A stretch of DNA of 64,000 bases from Priestia megaterium (GTDB taxonomy: Bacteria > Bacillota > Bacilli > Bacillales > Bacillaceae_H): assembly GCF_009497655.1 (NCBI RefSeq), contig NZ_CP023317.1:4927501-4991500 (forward strand). Reading direction: 5' to 3'. The notes beneath the pieces were generated by a model. It did no database searches. It was not told where the DNA came from and saw only the letters and a list, made by a program, of their open reading frames with translations. Position numbers and translations under genes: made by a program. This document shows positions 52,330 to 61,219 of the stretch, piece after piece. The stretch's first letter is position 1. Every line of letters begins with the position of its first letter.

Positions 52330-54138
52330 ATGAATGCGGTTACGATTGTTATTGGATCTATCTGTATTTTAATGATTGCGTATCGGCTTTATGGAACATT
52401 CATGGCTGTTAAGGTCTTGAAACTAAACGATGCGCAAAAAACGCCGGCACATGAGCTTGAAGATGGAAAAGATTACGTGCCAACCAATCGATGGGTAACA
52501 TTTGGTCATCACTTTGCAGCTATTGCAGCTGCGGGCCCACTTGTTGGACCTATTTTAGCAGCTCAGTTTGGCTATTTGCCCGGACTGCTCTGGCTTTTAA
52601 TCGGAGCTGTAATCGGAGGAGCCGTTCACGATGCAGTTGTGTTATTTGCATCTATGCGCCAAAAAGGCCAGTCGCTTTCAGAAGTGGCTAAAAAAGAGCT
52701 AGGACCCGTCGCTGGTTTTTGTACAGGTTTAGCTATGCTTTTTATCATTACCATTACAATGGCCGGTTTATCTATGGTCGTGTTACACGCCCTTGAGAAA
52801 AATCCTTGGGGTACATTCGCTGTTGGAATTACCATTCCGATCGCAATGGGGGTAGGTATTTACCACAAAAAAACAGGTAATTTAAAAGCGGCTTCTACCG
52901 TCGGCTTCATTTTAATTTTAATCGCCGTATTTAGCGGTCCTTATATTCAAGGAACAGCTTTAGGAGATTTTTTAACGCTAGATATTAAAACACTTTCAAT
53001 TATTCTTCCCGTTTATGCATTTTTTGCAGCGGCCTTGCCCGTTTGGCTGCTTTTAGCACCTCGAGATTACTTAAGCAGCTTTATGAAAATTGGTGTCTTT
53101 ATCGCGCTGATTGTAGGCGTGTTTTTCGTAAATCCAGCAATTCCATTTCCTGCAGTTACTGAATTTATTCACGGAGGCGGCCCTATTTTAGCAGGACCTG
53201 TGTGGCCGTTCATTTCCATTACGATCGCCTGCGGTGCTATTTCTGGCTTCCATGCATTTGTTGGTTCAGGAACAACTCCTAAGATGCTCGATCGTTGGAG
53301 TGACATTAAAGTTGTAGGCTTCGGCGCGATGTTAGTCGAATGCTTAGTAGGAATTATGGCATTAATTGCCGCAACTGCTTTACATCCTGGAGACTATTTT
53401 GCAATCAACTCTACACCTGAAGTGTTCAAAACGCTTGGCATGAACGTAACGGCTCTTCCTCAGCTTAGCCAAGAAATTGGCCTAAACTTAGAAGGCCGCA
53501 CAGGTGGCGCTGTTACACTGGCTGTAGGAATGACGTATATTTTCACGGAAATTCCTTGGTTCAGCCACCTGTCTTCTTACTTTTTTCAATTCGTTATTAT
53601 GTTTGAAGCAGTGTTTATTTTGACTGCTATCGACGCGGGTACACGCGTTTCCCGCTATTTAATTCAAGACTTTTTCGGTGAATTTTATAAGCCATTGAAG
53701 CGAGTAGACTGGCTTCCTGGGTCCATTTTTGCAAGTGCCCTAGCCTGTTTTATGTGGGGATACTTATTGTTCTCAGGAGATATTGGCTCAGTTTGGGCGC
53801 TGTTCGGCGTATCGAATCAGTTAATGGCATCCATTGGTTTAATTATTGGTGCAACCGTTATTCTTAGAATTGCAGATAAGCGCTCCTATATGCTTACTTG
53901 TCTTATTCCACTAGCCTACCTTTACGTAACGGTTAACTACGCGGGTTATTGGATGGTTAAGAATGTGTATTTAAATGAAGCTGCGGCAGGTTACAGCATA
54001 TTAAATGCGACTCTTTCAATCATCATGCTTATACTCGGTCTCATTATTATGATTGCCGCGATTCAAAAATGGACGCAGCTTTGGCGCACGCCTCAGGCTG
54101 AACTAGCGGCGAAAGCAAACTTATCACAAAATATATAA
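52330..54138 (+). CDS. cstA: Carbon starvation protein CstA (peptide/pyruvate transporter family)
   Basis: A 602-residue membrane protein with about 16 helices, of the CstA/BtsT family implicated in peptide or pyruvate uptake during carbon starvation. Segments HHFAAIAAAGPLVGPILAAQ and SGFHAFVGSGTTPKML are diagnostic. The short ~600-residue form is common in Firmicutes. A cre overlapping its promoter fits derepression when glucose runs out. Ribosome site AGGGGG precedes the ATG. Confidence 0.93.
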   Translation: MNAVTIVIGSICILMIAYRLYGTFMAVKVLKLNDAQKTPAHELEDGKDYVPTNRWVTFGHHFAAIAAAGPLVGPILAAQFGYLPGLLWLLIGAVIGGAVHDAVVLFASMRQKGQSLSEVAKKELGPVAGFCTGLAMLFIITITMAGLSMVVLHALEKNPWGTFAVGITIPIAMGVGIYHKKTGNLKAASTVGFILILIAVFSGPYIQGTALGDFLTLDIKTLSIILPVYAFFAAALPVWLLLAPRDYLSSFMKIGVFIALIVGVFFVNPAIPFPAVTEFIHGGGPILAGPVWPFISITIACGAISGFHAFVGSGTTPKMLDRWSDIKVVGFGAMLVECLVGIMALIAATALHPGDYFAINSTPEVFKTLGMNVTALPQLSQEIGLNLEGRTGGAVTLAVGMTYIFTEIPWFSHLSSYFFQFVIMFEAVFILTAIDAGTRVSRYLIQDFFGEFYKPLKRVDWLPGSIFASALACFMWGYLLFSGDIGSVWALFGVSNQLMASIGLIIGATVILRIADKRSYMLTCLIPLAYLYVTVNYAGYWMVKNVYLNEAAAGYSILNATLSIIMLILGLIIMIAAIQKWTQLWRTPQAELAAKANLSQNI

Positions 54139-54142
54139 AACG

Positions 54143-54176
54143 AACACGCTTGCTTATATAAGCAAGCGTGTTTTTG
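54143..54176 (+). terminator. Terminator of cstA
   Basis: A 28-bp full palindrome, ACACGCTTGCTTAT and its complement, followed by T5. Confidence 0.9.
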
Positions 54177-54322
54177 ATATGGTAATAGCCGGTCAAAATA
54201 ATTGCACACCAGGCATTTTTATTATTAAACTAAATATACTATACAGAAAATTTTTAAAATAGTTCGTACACTTCACATGCTTATAACCCCCACTGACTAC
54301 ATCTCAAAATTAACACTTTAAA

Positions 54323-54337
54323 TTATAATAATTATAA
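54323..54337. promoter_or_regulatory. Perfect Per box upstream of katA
   Basis: TTATAATAATTATAA matches the 15-bp PerR consensus TTATAATNATTATAA at every position, directly before the katA promoter. Peroxide induction through PerR is inferred from the site. Confidence 0.85.
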
Positions 54338-54344
54338 TTTAGTA

Positions 54345-54372
54345 TTGATTTTTTATTTAAAAATGTTATTAT
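54345..54372 (+). promoter_or_regulatory. Candidate sigma-A promoter of katA
   Basis: TTGATT (54345-54350) and TATTAT (54367-54372) with a 16-bp spacer; the Per box ends 7 bp before the -35. Confidence 0.5.
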
Positions 54373-54409
54373 TATTTCTAACATAATAAAAATAAGAGGT
54401 GGTTCTAAG

Positions 54410-55870
54410 ATGACAACAAACAAGAATAACTTAACGACTAGTTGGGGATCTCCGGTTGGAGATAATCAAAATTCGATGACCGCTGGTTCACGCGGACCTA
54501 CTTTAATTCAAGATGTTCACCTTTTAGAGAAATTAGCCCATTTTAACCGAGAGCGTGTTCCTGAACGCGTCGTACACGCAAAAGGCGCCGGTGCCCACGG
54601 TTATTTTGAAGTGACAAACAATGTTTCAGCCTATACAAAAGCAGCTTTCCTTTCTGAAGTAGGAAAACGAACACCTCTATTTGTTCGCTTTTCAACAGTA
54701 GCTGGTGAAAACGGCTCAGCAGATACCGTTCGCGACCCTCGCGGATTTGCTGTTAAATTTTATACAGAAGAAGGCAACTACGACTTAGTCGGAAATAATA
54801 CACCTGTATTTTTCATCCGAGATGCGATTAAATTTCCCGATTTTATTCATACACAAAAACGCGATCCACGCACGCATTTGAAAAACCCGACGGCCGTGTG
54901 GGATTTCTGGTCTTTATCTCCTGAATCTTTGCATCAAGTTTCTATTTTAATGTCTGATCGCGGTATCCCGGCAACGTTACGCCATATGCATGGATTTGGC
55001 AGCCATACATTTAAATGGGTTAATGCCGAAGGAGATGGCGTTTGGGTAAAATATCACTTTAAAACAGAGCAAGGCGTGAAAAATCTGTCTCCAGACGTAG
55101 CCGCAAAGCTAGCTGGTGAAAATCCAGATTATCATACTGAAGATCTATTTAATGCCATTGAAAAAGGCGATTTCCCTTCATGGAAGCTGTACGTTCAAAT
55201 TATGCCATTAGAAGACGCTGATACGTACCGCTTTGATCCGTTTGACGTAACAAAGGTTTGGTCACAAAAAGACTATCCGTTAATTGAAGTAGGTCGCATG
55301 GTCTTGGACCGAAATCCAGAAAATTATTTTGCCGAAGTGGAGCAAGCTACATTCTCACCTGGAACGCTTGTACCGGGAATTGACGTATCACCTGATAAAA
55401 TGCTGCAAGGTCGACTATTCGCATACAGCGATGCACATCGCTACCGCGTGGGTGCTAACCATCAAGCGCTACCTATTAACCGTCCGCGCAATGAAGTAAA
55501 TAACTATCAGCGTGATGGTCAAATGCGCTTTGACGATAACGGCGGCCGTTCTGTTTACTATGAGCCAAACAGCTTTGGCGGTCCGACAGAATCTCATGAA
55601 AACAAACAAGCGGCATACCCTGTTTCAGGCGTTGCCGATAGTGTTGCATATGATCATAACGACCATTACACGCAAGCAGGTGACTTATACCGCCTTCTAA
55701 GCGAAGACGAGCGTACACGACTAGTTGCAAACATCGTTGAAGCTATGAAGCCTGTAGAAAAAGAAGAGATTAAACTGCGTCAAATTCAGCACTTCTACAA
55801 AGCGGATCCAGAGTATGGAACACGCGTTGCAGACGGTTTAGGATTGTCTGTTCCGCAGCAAGTAAAATAA
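54410..55870 (+). CDS. katA: Vegetative catalase (clade 3, haem)
   Basis: Dismutates hydrogen peroxide. The 486-residue small-subunit monofunctional catalase has distal H56 ([12 protein letters not shown]), N129 ([11 protein letters not shown]) and the proximal haem ligand Y339 in [14 protein letters not shown]. Length matches KatA of bacilli, and there is no signal peptide. A perfect Per box and promoter lie upstream, so peroxide induction by PerR derepression is expected. Ribosome site AGAGGTGG precedes the ATG. Confidence 0.96.
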   Translation: MTTNKNNLTTSWGSPVGDNQNSMTAGSRGPTLIQDVHLLEKLAHFNRERVPERVVHAKGAGAHGYFEVTNNVSAYTKAAFLSEVGKRTPLFVRFSTVAGENGSADTVRDPRGFAVKFYTEEGNYDLVGNNTPVFFIRDAIKFPDFIHTQKRDPRTHLKNPTAVWDFWSLSPESLHQVSILMSDRGIPATLRHMHGFGSHTFKWVNAEGDGVWVKYHFKTEQGVKNLSPDVAAKLAGENPDYHTEDLFNAIEKGDFPSWKLYVQIMPLEDADTYRFDPFDVTKVWSQKDYPLIEVGRMVLDRNPENYFAEVEQATFSPGTLVPGIDVSPDKMLQGRLFAYSDAHRYRVGANHQALPINRPRNEVNNYQRDGQMRFDDNGGRSVYYEPNSFGGPTESHENKQAAYPVSGVADSVAYDHNDHYTQAGDLYRLLSEDERTRLVANIVEAMKPVEKEEIKLRQIQHFYKADPEYGTRVADGLGLSVPQQVK

Positions 55871-55886
55871 AGATATCAGTTTTCCT

Positions 55887-55919
55887 AATGAGAAAATAAA
55901 GGTGTTTTTCTCATTTTAG
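55887..55919 (+). terminator. Terminator of katA
   Basis: AATGAGAAAA/TTTTCTCATT with a 9-nt loop and following T's. Confidence 0.8.
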
Positions 55920-55958
55920 ATTTTCGTTTATTCTCAATTAGTTTAACATTTTATCACT

Positions 55959-55991
55959 AAATAAGTATCCATATTTTATGGATACTTATTT
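55959..55991. repeat. Perfect 15-bp inverted repeat between katA and a small gene
   Basis: AAATAAGTATCCATA-TTT-TATGGATACTTATTT. It lies 33-65 bp before the small zinc-ribbon-like gene. It could be a second terminator or an operator; no T run longer than three follows. Confidence 0.6.
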
Positions 55992-56023
55992 AAATTCTTG
56001 TAAAAAGAGGAAGGGATGAAGAA

Positions 56024-56146
56024 ATGATTGGACAAGAAATAAGATGTAATCAGTGTCATAGAGAAATAAAAGTACTAAAGCACAGTACACTTTGCGGTTG
56101 CGGAATAAAATTACGAACGCTAAAAAAAGAGAAGCAACCAGCATAA
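56024..56146 (+). CDS. Small zinc-ribbon-like protein (40 aa)
   Basis: A 40-residue ORF read directly from the sequence: it opens MIGQEIRCNQCHREIKV and has a second cysteine pair in STLCGCGIKLR, so two Cys-x(1-2)-Cys knuckles could bind zinc. It ends in a basic tail. Support for a real gene: ribosome site AAGAGGAAGGG 8-10 bp before the ATG and a strong terminator whose left arm overlaps its last codons. It lies between katA and a histidine kinase remnant. No family is recognised with confidence, and the function is unknown. Confidence 0.6.
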   Translation: MIGQEIRCNQCHREIKVLKHSTLCGCGIKLRTLKKEKQPA

Positions 56147-56166
56147 TGAGGTTGCTTCTCTTTTTT
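56129..56166. terminator. Terminator overlapping the small zinc-ribbon-like gene
   Basis: GAGAAGCAACC/GGTTGCTTCTC with a 10-nt loop and T6; the stop codon lies in the loop. Confidence 0.88.
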
Positions 56167-56195
56167 ACTAGATATGCTGTTTATATTCACTCACA

Positions 56196-56384
56196 TTAAA
56201 GAGTAATCGTTACTTTAAATAAATCTCCGTCAATTTCAATATTCAATTCTCCTCCGTGCAAATCAATAATTGACTTAGCAATAGCTAAACCAAGTCCAGA
56301 GCCATCGGTTTGTCTTGAGGCGTCCCCTCTTTTAAATCGTTCAAACAGCTCATTGTTTACAACTAAAACTACATATTCGTCCAT
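56196..56384 (-). pseudogene. Histidine kinase C-terminal remnant
   Basis: A 62-codon fragment whose DGSGLGLAIAKSIIDLHGG is the G2-box region of a sensor histidine kinase ATPase domain, preceded by LFERFKRGDASRQT and followed by the usual final strands. The dimerisation, N-box and G1 regions are absent. The first ~10 residues do not match, so an internal deletion has fused a start to the tail. AAAGGAG lies 12 bp before the ATG, so a peptide might still be made. No response regulator lies beside it. Confidence 0.8.
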
Positions 56385-56634
56385 TGCTTTCTCAGTCTCC
56401 TTTCAAAAGTATGTCATGGGTCATTTCGTCTATGGGTTTTATTGTAAACTGCATTTTTTAAGAAAAAAGAAGAGAAAATTTTAAGATTTTCTTAAGCGAC
56501 ATATATTGAAAAAGGTTTAAGGAATAGGGATAACAGGAACGTTAAAAGAAAAAATATAATCAATTCCTCATTTGATTCTAAAGAACTATCCGTGAGCGAT
56601 TATATCTTTTTATTTAAAAGGAGGATGATTTAAC

Positions 56635-58086
56635 TTGGAACGGAATCATACAATTATGCAATTTTTCGAATGGCATGTGCCAGCTGATGGCGAGCATTGG
56701 AAACGCCTCAAAGAGCTCGCTCCTCAACTAAAAGAACAAGGAATTGATTCCGTGTGGATTCCCCCGGTTACAAAAGGTGTTTCATCAGAGGATAATGGCT
56801 ACGGCGTTTACGACTTATATGATCTTGGCGAGTTTGATCAAAAAGGAACCGTTCGTACAAAGTATGGAACCAAGCAAGAGCTCCATGAAGCAATTGATGC
56901 CTGTCATAATCACGGAATTAATGTCTATGTTGATATTGTGATGAATCATAAAGCTGCAGCGGATGAAAAAGAAACCTTCCACGTCATTGAAGTAGACCCC
57001 ATGAACCGAACAGAAGAGATTTCTGAACCCTTTGAAATTGAAGGGTGGACAAAGTTTACATTTGAAGGGCGCGGCGATCAATATTCTTCTTTCAAATGGA
57101 ACTTTAATCATTTTAATGGCACTGATTACGATGATAAAAACGGAAAAGAAGGTGTGTTTCGTATTGCCGGGGAAAACAAAAGCTGGAACGAAAATGTTGA
57201 TCAAGAGTTTGGCAACTACGATTATTTAATGTTTGCGAATATTGATTACGATCACCCTGAAGTTCGAGAAGAAATGATCAAATGGGGAAAATGGTTAGCA
57301 GACACCCTGCAGTGCGACGGTTACCGATTAGACGCCATTAAACATATTAACCATGATTTTATTAAAGAGTTTGCTCACGAATTGTCCTCTTCTCAAGAAA
57401 AGCCATTTTATTTTGTAGGAGAGTTTTGGAATCCAGAATTAACAGCCTGTCAGGAATTTTTAGACGTTATTGATTATCAAATTGATTTGTTTGACGTATC
57501 GCTGCATTACAAACTGCATGAAGCCTCTCAGCAAGGAAGAGATTTTGATTTAACCACAATTTTTGATGATACATTGGTTAAGACTCATCCGTTGAATGTT
57601 GTCACATTTGTAGATAACCATGACTCTCAGCCAAATGAATCTTTAGAATCTTGGGTAGAAGATTGGTTCAAACAAAGTGCTTACGCTCTAATTTTACTTC
57701 GTGAAGACGGCTATCCTTGTGTATTTTACGGAGACTATTTTGGGATAGGCGGAGAGCATCCAATTGAGGGAAAAGAAAAAGATATTTCTGCTCTCTTGCA
57801 CGTACGCTATGACAAAGCATACGGACAGCAAGACGATTATTTTGATCACCCGAATACCATTGGATGGGTAAGGCATGGTGTAGAGGAATTTGAGAAGTCT
57901 GGATGCGCTGTGGTGATGTCAAACGGCGAAGACGGCGAAAAGAGAATGTTCGTCGGCGAACACCGAAGCGGACAAACGTGGATCGACTTCACAAAGAACC
58001 GAGAAGACCAAGTTGTGATCGAAGAAGACGGCTACGGACACTTCCCTGTAAATGGCGGCTCTGTATCCGTTTGGGCTGAAGCATAA
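56635..58086 (+). CDS. Cytoplasmic alpha-amylase (GH13_5 type)
   Basis: An alpha-1,4-glucan hydrolase of 483 residues without a signal peptide, hence intracellular, like the cytoplasmic AmyS/AmyA group. The catalytic triad is present: nucleophile D233 (GYRLDAIKHI), acid/base E263 (FVGEFWN) and D330 (FVDNHDSQP). Translation starts at TTG (56635), preceded by AAAGGAGG at about 10 bp. It would act on internal glycogen or imported maltodextrins. It is monocistronic, with a strong terminator. Confidence 0.93.
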   Translation: MERNHTIMQFFEWHVPADGEHWKRLKELAPQLKEQGIDSVWIPPVTKGVSSEDNGYGVYDLYDLGEFDQKGTVRTKYGTKQELHEAIDACHNHGINVYVDIVMNHKAAADEKETFHVIEVDPMNRTEEISEPFEIEGWTKFTFEGRGDQYSSFKWNFNHFNGTDYDDKNGKEGVFRIAGENKSWNENVDQEFGNYDYLMFANIDYDHPEVREEMIKWGKWLADTLQCDGYRLDAIKHINHDFIKEFAHELSSSQEKPFYFVGEFWNPELTACQEFLDVIDYQIDLFDVSLHYKLHEASQQGRDFDLTTIFDDTLVKTHPLNVVTFVDNHDSQPNESLESWVEDWFKQSAYALILLREDGYPCVFYGDYFGIGGEHPIEGKEKDISALLHVRYDKAYGQQDDYFDHPNTIGWVRHGVEEFEKSGCAVVMSNGEDGEKRMFVGEHRSGQTWIDFTKNREDQVVIEEDGYGHFPVNGGSVSVWAEA

Positions 58087-58117
58087 AAAAACAGTGGCCT
58101 GCGCCACTGTTTTTTTA
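58085..58117. terminator. Bidirectional terminator between the amylase and DASS genes
   Basis: AAAAAAACAGTGGC/GCCACTGTTTTTTT with a 4-nt loop; touches both stop codons. Confidence 0.92.
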
Positions 58118-59548
58118 CCATAGACCTAGCAGTTTCCACCACAAGCCGCCAATTCCAATCCAAATGATAATATGAATAATTGAAATTAAAAAGCCGAGCG
58201 ACCACCATTTTTGCTGCGTTACATATCCACTACCGAAGAACACCGGTGCCGGTCCACTGCCGTAGTGAGTTAAACAGCCAAATAAATTGCTAAAGAACGC
58301 TAAAATTAATGCTGACAGTAACGGAGGCGCACCAGCGGCCACGATGACAGATAAAAATGCTGCGTACATAGCGCTGACGTGAGCCGTGTTACTCGCAAAA
58401 AAGTAGTGAGAATAAAAATATGCAATAGCTAGTACAATCAACGCCGTCATCCAAGACATATGACTAACAGTGCCTTTCATCAGATCACTGAACCAAGGAA
58501 TCATGCCTAGATCATTTAAGAAAGTTGCCATCATAACCAAAACAGCAAACCAGACTAATGTATCCCATGCTCCCTGTTCTTTTTTGATGTCCGACCAGCT
58601 TAACACTTGCGTTAAAAGCAGCGCACATAGACCAATAAAAGCAGTTGTTGTTGCATTAATATTTAAATTAGCGCCAAAAATCCACAGCACAAGAAGAAGT
58701 AAAAATACGCCAATCATGTACCATTCTTCTTTCTTTAGCGGACCCATTTCATTTAGTTTTTTTGCTGCAATTTCAGATGCTTCCGGCGTTTCTTTTAATT
58801 CTGGCGGATACAGCTTATAAATAACGAGCGGAATAACAATTAAACTAATAATTCCAGGTACGATTGCAGCCGCTGCCCATCCAACCCATGAAATAGTCTT
58901 TCCTGTAATTTGTTCCGTCATTTTAACAGCAAGAGGATTGGCCGCCATTGCCGTTACGAACATAGCCGATGTAATCATATCTCCTTGAAACGATACTTTT
59001 GTTAAGAAAGCACCGACTCTGCGCTCCGTACCGTCTCCAGTTCTCGATCCGTATGTTTCAGATAAAGAACGAATGATTGGAAGAATAATTCCTCCAGCTC
59101 GTGCTGTATTAGACGGCATTGCAGGTGATAAAAGTAAATCACTTACGATAAGAGAATACGATAGTCCCAACGTCTTTTTACCGAACAAACGAACAAAGAT
59201 ATAGGCAACCCTTGTTCCTAGACCAGTCTTAATAAAACCTCTAGAAATAAAGAATGCAATAACGATCAACCAAATCGTCGTATTTTGAAAACCGCTGAGC
59301 GATTGTTCAAGTGTTAATGTATTAGTTAATACAATAATGGTTAAAGATAAAATAGCTACACTGCCTAATGGCAATGGTTTAATGATAAGACCTACGATAG
59401 TAGCCACAAAAATAGCGAATAAGTGCCAAGCCTTCACATCAAGTCCGGACGGAGGTGTAATAAACCATAAAACAAGTCCGATTGCCAGACAAATTAATAA
59501 AGGAATAAACTTCACTTCGCCGGCAGGCTTTTTAGTTGTTTCAGCCAT
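58115..59548 (-). CDS. DASS-family dicarboxylate/anion transporter (YflS/SodiT1-like)
   Basis: A 477-residue divalent anion:sodium symporter-family protein with about 12-14 membrane segments. The family SNT-type motifs are seen in SPAMPSNTARAGGIILPII and FASNTAHVSAMYAAF. It closely resembles the 2-oxoglutarate/malate translocators of plants and B. subtilis YflS, so a malate or C4-dicarboxylate substrate is likely. A 20-bp motif shared with the cydA leader overlaps its probable promoter, suggesting common redox control. Confidence 0.9.
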   Translation of the reverse strand: MAETTKKPAGEVKFIPLLICLAIGLVLWFITPPSGLDVKAWHLFAIFVATIVGLIIKPLPLGSVAILSLTIIVLTNTLTLEQSLSGFQNTTIWLIVIAFFISRGFIKTGLGTRVAYIFVRLFGKKTLGLSYSLIVSDLLLSPAMPSNTARAGGIILPIIRSLSETYGSRTGDGTERRVGAFLTKVSFQGDMITSAMFVTAMAANPLAVKMTEQITGKTISWVGWAAAAIVPGIISLIVIPLVIYKLYPPELKETPEASEIAAKKLNEMGPLKKEEWYMIGVFLLLLVLWIFGANLNINATTTAFIGLCALLLTQVLSWSDIKKEQGAWDTLVWFAVLVMMATFLNDLGMIPWFSDLMKGTVSHMSWMTALIVLAIAYFYSHYFFASNTAHVSAMYAAFLSVIVAAGAPPLLSALILAFFSNLFGCLTHYGSGPAPVFFGSGYVTQQKWWSLGFLISIIHIIIWIGIGGLWWKLLGLW

Positions 59549-59665
59549 AATCTTTCTCCTTTCATGTTTTTAAATAATAATAGTAGTATGCTCTTTCCCC
59601 TTCGTACCCAATACTTGTCCCATTTAAAATAAAATAATTGTAAAAATACGTTTCATAAGGATGAT

Positions 59666-59694
59666 ATTGTAAATTTGTGAAGTGTTGAGCATAA
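59666..59694 (-). promoter_or_regulatory. DASS-gene promoter with the motif shared with cydA
   Basis: On the minus strand a -10-like TACAAT (59666-59671) is preceded by TTATGCTCAACACTTCACAA (59675-59694). This 20-mer equals the cydA-leader copy at 17 of 20 positions and would cover the -35 region. Confidence 0.55.
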
Positions 59695-59794
59695 TTCCTT
59701 TATTATTTTATCATACATATTGACAATTTTTATCTTTCACCTTCATTTTATTCCCTTCAAAATAGCTTGTAAGCGTTATTTCATCAAAATAAAT

Positions 59795-59819
59795 AAGCTG
59801 CATGAGTTCATCATGCAGC
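59795..59819 (-). terminator. Terminator of the rRNA methyltransferase gene
   Basis: GCTGCATGA/TCATGCAGC with a 5-nt loop; on the minus strand it is followed by a T-rich stretch. Confidence 0.82.
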
Positions 59820-59826
59820 CTTGCAT

Positions 59827-61026
59827 TTAACGATTTACTTTTTGAATAAACACGACTTTGAGATAATCACCTGACTTAAATTCTTTTATTGTTTTAAAAT
59901 CAGCTGGAAGAGAGAACTGCTCCATCATTTTGTAACGTTCCCCTTTTTCATTAAAAGCTTTTTCAATAAACGAATGAAATCTTTTCATATCAAAATTACT
60001 TGCATTCGTCGAAGCTACAATGACACCATTTGGCTTTGTAAGAGCAATGGCTTCTTTTAATAAATCTTTGTAGTCTTTTGCCGCGCTGAACGTATGCTTT
60101 TTCGATTTAGCAAAGCTCGGCGGATCTAGCACCACAAGATCGAACGTCATATTCTTCTTAACCGCATATTTAAAATACTTAAAAACATCTTCCACAATAA
60201 TGTCCTGTGCTTCGTGATCAATTCCATTTACACTAAATTGCTCAATTGTTTTTGCCAAGCTGCGATTGGCCAAGTCGACACTTGTTGTTTTCGTAGCTCC
60301 TCCAAGAGCGGCCGCCACTGAAAATGCGCCTGTATACGAAAACATGTTTAAAACGGTCTTTCCTTTTGCATATTTATCTCGAATCGTTTTACGGACGTCT
60401 CGCTGATCTAAAAAGACCCCAACCATCGCTCCGTCATTTAAATAAACGGCAAAACGAATACCATTTTCTTTTACAATTAAAGGGAATTCACCTTTATTTC
60501 CTGTGACAAAATCATCTTCTTCAATATACTGCCCTTTTACGTTGAAACGTTTTTTCTGGTACAGCCCTTTAAAGTTAGGCGCAGATTTTAAAGCTTCAAT
60601 AACGTATTCTTTAAATTGATAAATTCCTTCACTATACCAGCTCGTGACGTAATATCCGTCATAATAATCAATGATTAAGCCGCCAATTCCGTCACCTTCA
60701 CTATTAAATACACGAAAAGCAGTTGTATCTTCAGACGCATAAAAATCGTGACGAGAGGTAATAGCTCGCTGAATTTTTCGCACAAAAAACGCCGCGTCAA
60801 TTTGTTCACTTTTCTTCTTCGTCAGAATCCATCCGTAGCCTTTGTTTTGTTTTCCATAATAGCCTTTGGCTAAGAATTGATTCTTTGGAGTGACTAAGTT
60901 AATAATAACGCCTTCTTCTTGCAGTTTATGACCATCAACAAGCGCATCTTTTTCAATGAGTGGATAACCTTTATTCACTTTTTTAATAAAAGCTTCTTTG
61001 GCTATAACTTGTACTTCTTTTCTCAT
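59827..61026 (-). CDS. Class I SAM-dependent rRNA methyltransferase (RlmI/YwbD-like)
   Basis: A 399-residue cytoplasmic methyltransferase that probably makes 5-methylcytosine in 23S rRNA. An N-terminal PUA domain (KKVNKGYPLIEKDALVDG, GYGWILTKK) precedes the catalytic domain, with the SAM motif LNMFSYTGAFSVAAALGGA and the DPPSFAKSKK catalytic segment. Length and layout match RlmI and its Bacillus relative YwbD. The exact target nucleotide is inference. It is monocistronic. Confidence 0.88.
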   Translation of the reverse strand: MRKEVQVIAKEAFIKKVNKGYPLIEKDALVDGHKLQEEGVIINLVTPKNQFLAKGYYGKQNKGYGWILTKKKSEQIDAAFFVRKIQRAITSRHDFYASEDTTAFRVFNSEGDGIGGLIIDYYDGYYVTSWYSEGIYQFKEYVIEALKSAPNFKGLYQKKRFNVKGQYIEEDDFVTGNKGEFPLIVKENGIRFAVYLNDGAMVGVFLDQRDVRKTIRDKYAKGKTVLNMFSYTGAFSVAAALGGATKTTSVDLANRSLAKTIEQFSVNGIDHEAQDIIVEDVFKYFKYAVKKNMTFDLVVLDPPSFAKSKKHTFSAAKDYKDLLKEAIALTKPNGVIVASTNASNFDMKRFHSFIEKAFNEKGERYKMMEQFSLPADFKTIKEFKSGDYLKVVFIQKVNR

Positions 61027-61137
61027 GTGTACACCCTATCTATTTAATTTAGTTCATTCTAGTTTTATCCATTTTACGAGAATAATCTACATTTATCTTA
61101 ACATAGATAAACGGTAATGTTTCCAGTTACAAAATAG

Positions 61138-61172
61138 AAAAGCAGAGGATGCCTTGAAGCACCCTCTGCTTG
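61138..61172 (-). terminator. Terminator of the PepSY-repeat gene
   Basis: AGCAGAGG/CCTCTGCT with inner TGC/GCA pairing; T-rich on the minus strand, 45-80 bp beyond the stop. Confidence 0.78.
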
Positions 61173-61219
61173 ATATGAATGAAAAATGAAATGTATGTTT
61201 TATGTTTTAAGATAAAAAA

